Below, one piece after another: positions 60,819-64,000 of a DNA stretch of 64,000 nucleotides (position 1 is its first letter; each line of letters begins with the position of its first letter). Origin of the DNA: Microbacterium hydrocarbonoxydans (GTDB taxonomy: Bacteria; Actinomycetota; Actinomycetes; Actinomycetales; Microbacteriaceae); assembly GCF_011752045.1 (NCBI RefSeq), contig NZ_JAAKXW010000003.1:434001-498000 (forward strand). The letters run 5' to 3'. The notes beneath the pieces are model-generated. The model ran no database searches. It had not been told where the DNA came from and worked only from the letters and a program-made list of their open reading frames with translations. The position numbers were made by a program, and so were the translations under genes.

Positions 60819-60893
60819 TTTTTGGAAGAAAGTTGAGTCACAGTCTGGTGCCTGGCGGACGGGGTCACCGGGGTGCCCGTACGGCAGCAGGAC

Positions 60894-60899
60894 TAGCCT
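60894..60899 (+). promoter_or_regulatory. -10 box of leaderless SdhL-type gene
   Basis: TAGCCT, 6 nt before the GTG. Confidence 0.45.
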
Positions 60900-60905
60900 G
60901 GTCGG

Positions 60906-61724
60906 GTGACCATGCTGAACAAGGACATGACGCTGTGCATCTCGCTCTCGGCACGGCCGAGCAACAACGGCACGCGGTTCCACAACTTCCTCTACGAGGC
61001 CCTCGGGCTCAACTGGATCTACAAGGCGTTCGCACCCACGGACCTCGCCCAGGCCATCGCCGGGGTCCGCGGCCTCGGGATCCGCGGCTGCGCGATCTCG
61101 ATGCCCTACAAGGAGGACGTCATCGCGCTCGTCGACCGCATGGACCCCTCCGCCACCGCGATCGACTCCGTGAACACGATCGTGAACGACGGCGGCGTGC
61201 TCACGGCGTACAACACCGACTACTCCGCGATCGCCCAGCTCATCCAGCGGAACGGTCTCGACACGGCCTCCTCCGTGCTGCTGCGCGGATCGGGCGGCAT
61301 GGCCAAGGCCACCGCCGCGGCCTTCCGCGACGCCGGCTTCTCCGACGTCACCCTCATCGCCCGCAACGAGCAGAACGGCCGGGCGCTCGCGGATCTCTAC
61401 GGCTTCCGCTGGCTCCCGGATGCCGAGGGCGAGACGGCGGACGTCATCGTGAACATCACCCCCATCGGCATGGCCGGCGGCGTCGACGAGCACGCGCTCT
61501 CGTTCACGGAGGAGCAGGTCGCGGCGGCATCCGTCGTGTTCGACGTGGTCGCACTGCCCGCGGAGACTCCGCTCATCCGAGCCGGCCGCGCGGCGGGGAA
61601 GACCGTCATCACTGGCGCCGAGGTGGCGACGCTGCAGGCCCTCGAGCAGTTCGTGCTCTACACCGGCATCCGCCCCTCTGCCGAGCAGGTGCGCGCGGCC
61701 GAGGAGTTCATGCGGGCGCAGTAG
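60906..61724 (+). CDS. shikimate dehydrogenase-like protein (SdhL/HI0607 type)
   Basis: 272 residues. The fold of AroE is clear: catalytic Lys in SMPYKEDV, Asp in AYNTDYSA and nucleotide loop RGSGGMAKA. But the substrate loop, normally with the Ser-x-Ser pair before HN, reads LSARPSNNGTRFHNFLYEAL, as in the SdhL class represented by Haemophilus HI0607 (from memory). Those proteins act poorly on shikimate and their substrate is unsettled. GTG start, leaderless; an ATG two codons later is possible. No aromatic pathway genes are adjacent. Confidence 0.85.
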   Translation: MTMLNKDMTLCISLSARPSNNGTRFHNFLYEALGLNWIYKAFAPTDLAQAIAGVRGLGIRGCAISMPYKEDVIALVDRMDPSATAIDSVNTIVNDGGVLTAYNTDYSAIAQLIQRNGLDTASSVLLRGSGGMAKATAAAFRDAGFSDVTLIARNEQNGRALADLYGFRWLPDAEGETADVIVNITPIGMAGGVDEHALSFTEEQVAAASVVFDVVALPAETPLIRAGRAAGKTVITGAEVATLQALEQFVLYTGIRPSAEQVRAAEEFMRAQ

Positions 61725-61753
61725 CCCGGCGCGGTCTCCCCGGCCGCTCCCGC

Positions 61754-62587
61754 TCAGCCGTTGAACGCGGCGGGGTGGGGGCCGGTGCGTCCGTCACGCT
61801 CGAGGAGGTCGATCGCGGCGAGCTCCTCGGCGGCGAGCTCGAAGTCGAAGACATCGATGTTCTCCGCGATGCGCGCCGGAGTGACCGACTTCGGGATGAC
61901 GACGCGCCCCTGCTGCAGGTGCCAGCGCAGCACGATCTGAGCCGGCGTCTTGCCGTGGCGGGCGGCGATGTCGGCGACGGACTGCTCGCCGAGCACGGCG
62001 CCCTGTGCGAGCGGGCTCCACGCCTCGGTGACGATGCCGCGAGCCGAGTTCGCCGCGACGACGGCGCGGTTCTGCAGCGCCGGGTGCAGCTCGACCTGGT
62101 TCACCGCGGGGACGATGCCGCTCTCGGTGGCGATGCGCTCCAGGTGCTCGGGCTCGAAGTTCGAGACGCCGATCGCACCGACGCGGCCCTCGGCGTACAG
62201 CCGCTCGAGGGCGCGCCAGGTTTCCGGATACGTGCCCCGCTCCGGGGTGGGCCAGTGGATGAGGTACAGGTCGAGCCAGTCGAGGCCGAGGCGGTCGAGC
62301 GCCTCGTCGTAGGCACGCAGCGTGGAGTCGAAGCCGTGGTCGGAGACCCAGACCTTGGAGGTGACGAAGAGGTCGTCGCGGGCGATGCCCGACTCGGCGA
62401 TCGCGCGGCCGACGCCTGCCTCGTTGCCGTAGATCGCGGCGGTGTCGATGCTGCGGTAGCCGGCCCGGATCGCGGCGGACACGGCTGCCGTGGTCTCGGC
62501 ATCCGGCACCTGGAAGACGCCGAAGCCGAGCTGCGGCATCTCGATGCCGTTGTTCAGGGTGACGGTGGGGACGGTGAGGGTGTTCAT
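61754..62587 (-). CDS. aldo/keto reductase
   Basis: 277 residues, AKR5-like. The catalytic tetrad is visible: Asp in RSIDTAAIYGN, Tyr in the same stretch, Lys in VTSKVWV and His in YLIHWPTP. The NADPH-binding region is IPKSVTPARIAEN. Reduces aldehydes or keto acids such as 2,5-diketogluconate. It follows the MFS gene by 26 nt in the same direction and both lie under the MarR control region. Confidence 0.92.
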   Translation of the reverse strand: MNTLTVPTVTLNNGIEMPQLGFGVFQVPDAETTAAVSAAIRAGYRSIDTAAIYGNEAGVGRAIAESGIARDDLFVTSKVWVSDHGFDSTLRAYDEALDRLGLDWLDLYLIHWPTPERGTYPETWRALERLYAEGRVGAIGVSNFEPEHLERIATESGIVPAVNQVELHPALQNRAVVAANSARGIVTEAWSPLAQGAVLGEQSVADIAARHGKTPAQIVLRWHLQQGRVVIPKSVTPARIAENIDVFDFELAAEELAAIDLLERDGRTGPHPAAFNG

Positions 62588-62613
62588 CGATTCTCCTTGC
62601 GGGATGAGGGCGG

Positions 62614-63801
62614 TCAGACCGTGGCGACGGTGAGCGTGGTGGGTGAGACGGCGCGGGCGGGGCGGGCCAGTGCGGCGGCGATGCCCATGACGACGAGGGC
62701 GGATGCCGTGATCGCGGCGCCGATCCAGATGGGGGAGGTGTAGCCGAGTCCGGCGGTGATGCCGACGCCGCCGGCCCAGGCGCCGAGCGCGTTGCCGACG
62801 TTGAAGGCGCCGATGTTCGCGCCGGAGGCGAGCGTGGGGGCGCCGCCCGCGTACTGCATGATGCGGCTCTGCAGTCCCGGCACGGTGCCGAAGCCGAAGC
62901 CTCCCATGAGCACGAGGATCACGATCGTGGCGGGCTGCGACCAGGCGAGCACTCCGAAGGCGACGAGAACCACGACGAGGGCGGCGATGAAGCCGAGGAG
63001 AGTACGGTCGATCGAGCGGTCGGCGAGCCGGCCCCCGATCGCGTTGCCCGCGACGAGGCCGAGACCGAACAGCACGAGAAGCCACGGCACGGCGGAGGCG
63101 TCGAATCCGGTCACTCCGGTGAGCGTGTAGGCGATGTAGGTGAAGGCGCCGAACATGCCGCCGTAGGCGAGCACGGTCACGGTGAGCGAGAGCCAGACCT
63201 GCGCAGAGCGGAAGGCGCGGAGCTCGTGCCGGAGACTCACCTGCTCGCCGCTGGTCTGCGGCGCCTTGACGAGCGCGGCGATGCCGGCGAGGGCGACCAC
63301 CCCGATGACGGAGATGACCCAGAACGTCGAGCGCCAGCCGAACTGCTGGCCGAGGAAGGTGCCGAAGGGGACGCCGAACACGTTCGCGGCGGTGAGGCCG
63401 GTGAACATGATGGCGATGGCCCGGGCCTTCTTGGCGGGCTCGACGAGGTCGGCGGCGACGACCGAGCCGATACCGAAGAACGCGCCGTGGCTCAGCGCCG
63501 CGAGGATGCGGCCGATCATCGCGGTCGTGTAGTCGGGGGCGAGCGCGGTGAGCACGTTGCCGGCGATGAAGAGGACGACGAGCCCGACCAGAACGGGCTT
63601 GCGGGGCAGTCGGGTGGTGGCGGCGGTGAGTCCGAGCGCGCCGACGACGACGCTGAGCGCGTAGCCGGAGATGAGCCATCCCGCGGTCGCCTCTGCGACC
63701 GCGAAGTCGGTGGCGACCTCGGGGAGGAGGCCCATGATCACGAACTCGGTGAGTCCGATCCCGAAGGCGCCGATGGCGAGTGCGATGAGTCCGAGTGGCA
63801 T
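62614..63801 (-). CDS. MFS exporter (DHA1/AraJ-like)
   Basis: 395 residues, 12 helices. AIGAFGIGLTEFVIMGLLPEVA is the AraJ/YdhP-type start (given here in part: FGIGLTEFVIMGLLPEVA). Helix-4/5 region GALSHGAFFGIG equivalent reads LAALSHGAFFGIGSVVA. The ATG at MPLGLIALAIG is used; a longer frame would run into the operator region. Divergent from the marR gene, so probably an exporter derepressed by its ligand. Confidence 0.9.
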   Translation of the reverse strand: MPLGLIALAIGAFGIGLTEFVIMGLLPEVATDFAVAEATAGWLISGYALSVVVGALGLTAATTRLPRKPVLVGLVVLFIAGNVLTALAPDYTTAMIGRILAALSHGAFFGIGSVVAADLVEPAKKARAIAIMFTGLTAANVFGVPFGTFLGQQFGWRSTFWVISVIGVVALAGIAALVKAPQTSGEQVSLRHELRAFRSAQVWLSLTVTVLAYGGMFGAFTYIAYTLTGVTGFDASAVPWLLVLFGLGLVAGNAIGGRLADRSIDRTLLGFIAALVVVLVAFGVLAWSQPATIVILVLMGGFGFGTVPGLQSRIMQYAGGAPTLASGANIGAFNVGNALGAWAGGVGITAGLGYTSPIWIGAAITASALVVMGIAAALARPARAVSPTTLTVATV

Positions 63802-63818
63802 GGTGTGCTCTCTGCTAA

Positions 63819-63892
63819 GATAGTTGCAGACGCGGGATATTGCGTCATGAGCACTAATCATTGCACACGCAACTATCCCGCGCAAGCAACTA
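63819..63892. promoter_or_regulatory. MarR operator region with three GCAACTA half-sites
   Basis: GATAGTTGC (63819-63827) faces GCAACTATC (63869-63877); CGCGGGATA and TATCCCGCG inside extend the symmetry. TTGC-ACAC-GCAA (63861-63872) is a compact MarR-type palindrome and a third GCAACTA lies at 63886. TATCTT on the minus strand (63817-63822) is the likely -10 box of the exporter. Confidence 0.65.
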
Positions 63893-63907
63893 CATTTCGG
63901 AGGCACC

Positions 63908-64000
63908 ATGGGCATCTCGGACGACGCCGTCGAGATCCGCGCGCGCGGGTGGCGCACGCTGGCGGCGCTGCACGGCATCATCGAGGCCGAGCTGGAGCGC
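63908..64000 (+). CDS. MarR-family regulator, N-terminal fragment
   Basis: Only the first 31 residues are visible; the gene runs off the right edge. GWRTLAALHGIIEAELER is the typical first dimerisation helix of MarR proteins. GGAGG lies 4-5 nt before the ATG. Divergent from the MFS/aldo-keto reductase operon, which it probably represses. Confidence 0.75.
   Translation, partial: MGISDDAVEIRARGWRTLAALHGIIEAELER

Larger units (their letters stand above)
60551..60905. other. 355-nt divergent intergenic region
   Basis: Contains the cold-shock leader and promoter, a CCTCACCG/GATGAGGG-type weak repeat around 60720-60740, an AT-rich block (60790-60840) with a strong palindrome, and the -10 box of the SdhL gene. 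No coding frame of credible composition is seen. Confidence 0.6.

Overview
The window looks like a chromosomal stretch of a high-GC Gram-positive actinobacterium, most likely Microbacterium or a close relative in the Microbacteriaceae. The reasons are very GC-rich third codon positions, dense ATGA/GTGA start-stop overlaps, many genes whose -10 box lies 6-7 nt before the start codon (leaderless mRNAs), NucS instead of visible MutS/MutL, lipoproteins with twin-arginine-like signals, and the recurring GGATGC/GCATCC word. No rRNA, tRNA, CRISPR array, integrase or transposase gene is visible. This taxonomic call is an inference from style and gene families; no search was run.

Left region (1-10.3 kb): an amino-sugar or hexose-phosphate catabolic locus. 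A leftward operon encodes an AgaS/NagB-II-type SIS isomerase, a ROK kinase, a PfkB kinase, a class II ketose-bisphosphate aldolase and the start of a DeoR regulator. A BadF-type sugar kinase lies just upstream. Divergently, an RpiR regulator, a second SIS protein and an NgcEFG-type ABC importer form a rightward operon. Together they suggest import of GlcNAc, chitobiose or a related amino sugar, phosphorylation, deamination/isomerisation, a second phosphorylation and aldol cleavage to triose phosphates. A deacetylase is not visible.

10.3-25.8 kb: a chorismate mutase, an AI-2E-family transporter, a four-gene osmoprotectant ABC importer, a Lpd-like flavoprotein lacking the usual catalytic His, an adenylate-forming ligase/ketosynthase pair, a lactonase-fold protein, purA, two membrane proteins, a PGTTP-repeat surface protein and a small DUF7882-like protein.

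25.9-32.4 kb: a seven-gene MoxR/DUF58/vWA operon, a chaperone-type system whose target is unknown. 32.5-44.2 kb: a cytochrome P450, argG, a TetR regulator with two YhgE/Pip membrane proteins, and a membrane-anchored penicillin-acylase-family Ntn hydrolase.

44.2-54.4 kb: a secreted GH10 xylanase, an MFS exporter, an alpha/beta hydrolase, a 59-residue membrane protein, and a complete Mrp-type Na+/H+ antiporter operon in which MrpA and MrpB are fused. 54.4-64 kb: a polytopic membrane protein, a LacI/MFS sugar-transport pair followed by nucS, a lipoprotein, a HAD phosphatase, a cold-shock protein, an SdhL-type shikimate-dehydrogenase-like protein, an MFS/aldo-keto reductase operon, and a divergent MarR regulator cut by the right edge.

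The least explained parts are non-coding or architectural. They include a pair of 86-nt palindromic intergenic elements with matching terminal arms, several other palindromic intergenic elements (one lying inside a vWA gene), a family of terminators capped by a UGCG tetraloop, a fixed 6-nt spacing between -10 boxes and start codons, and an internal ribosome-binding site that could release free MrpB from the MrpAB fusion.
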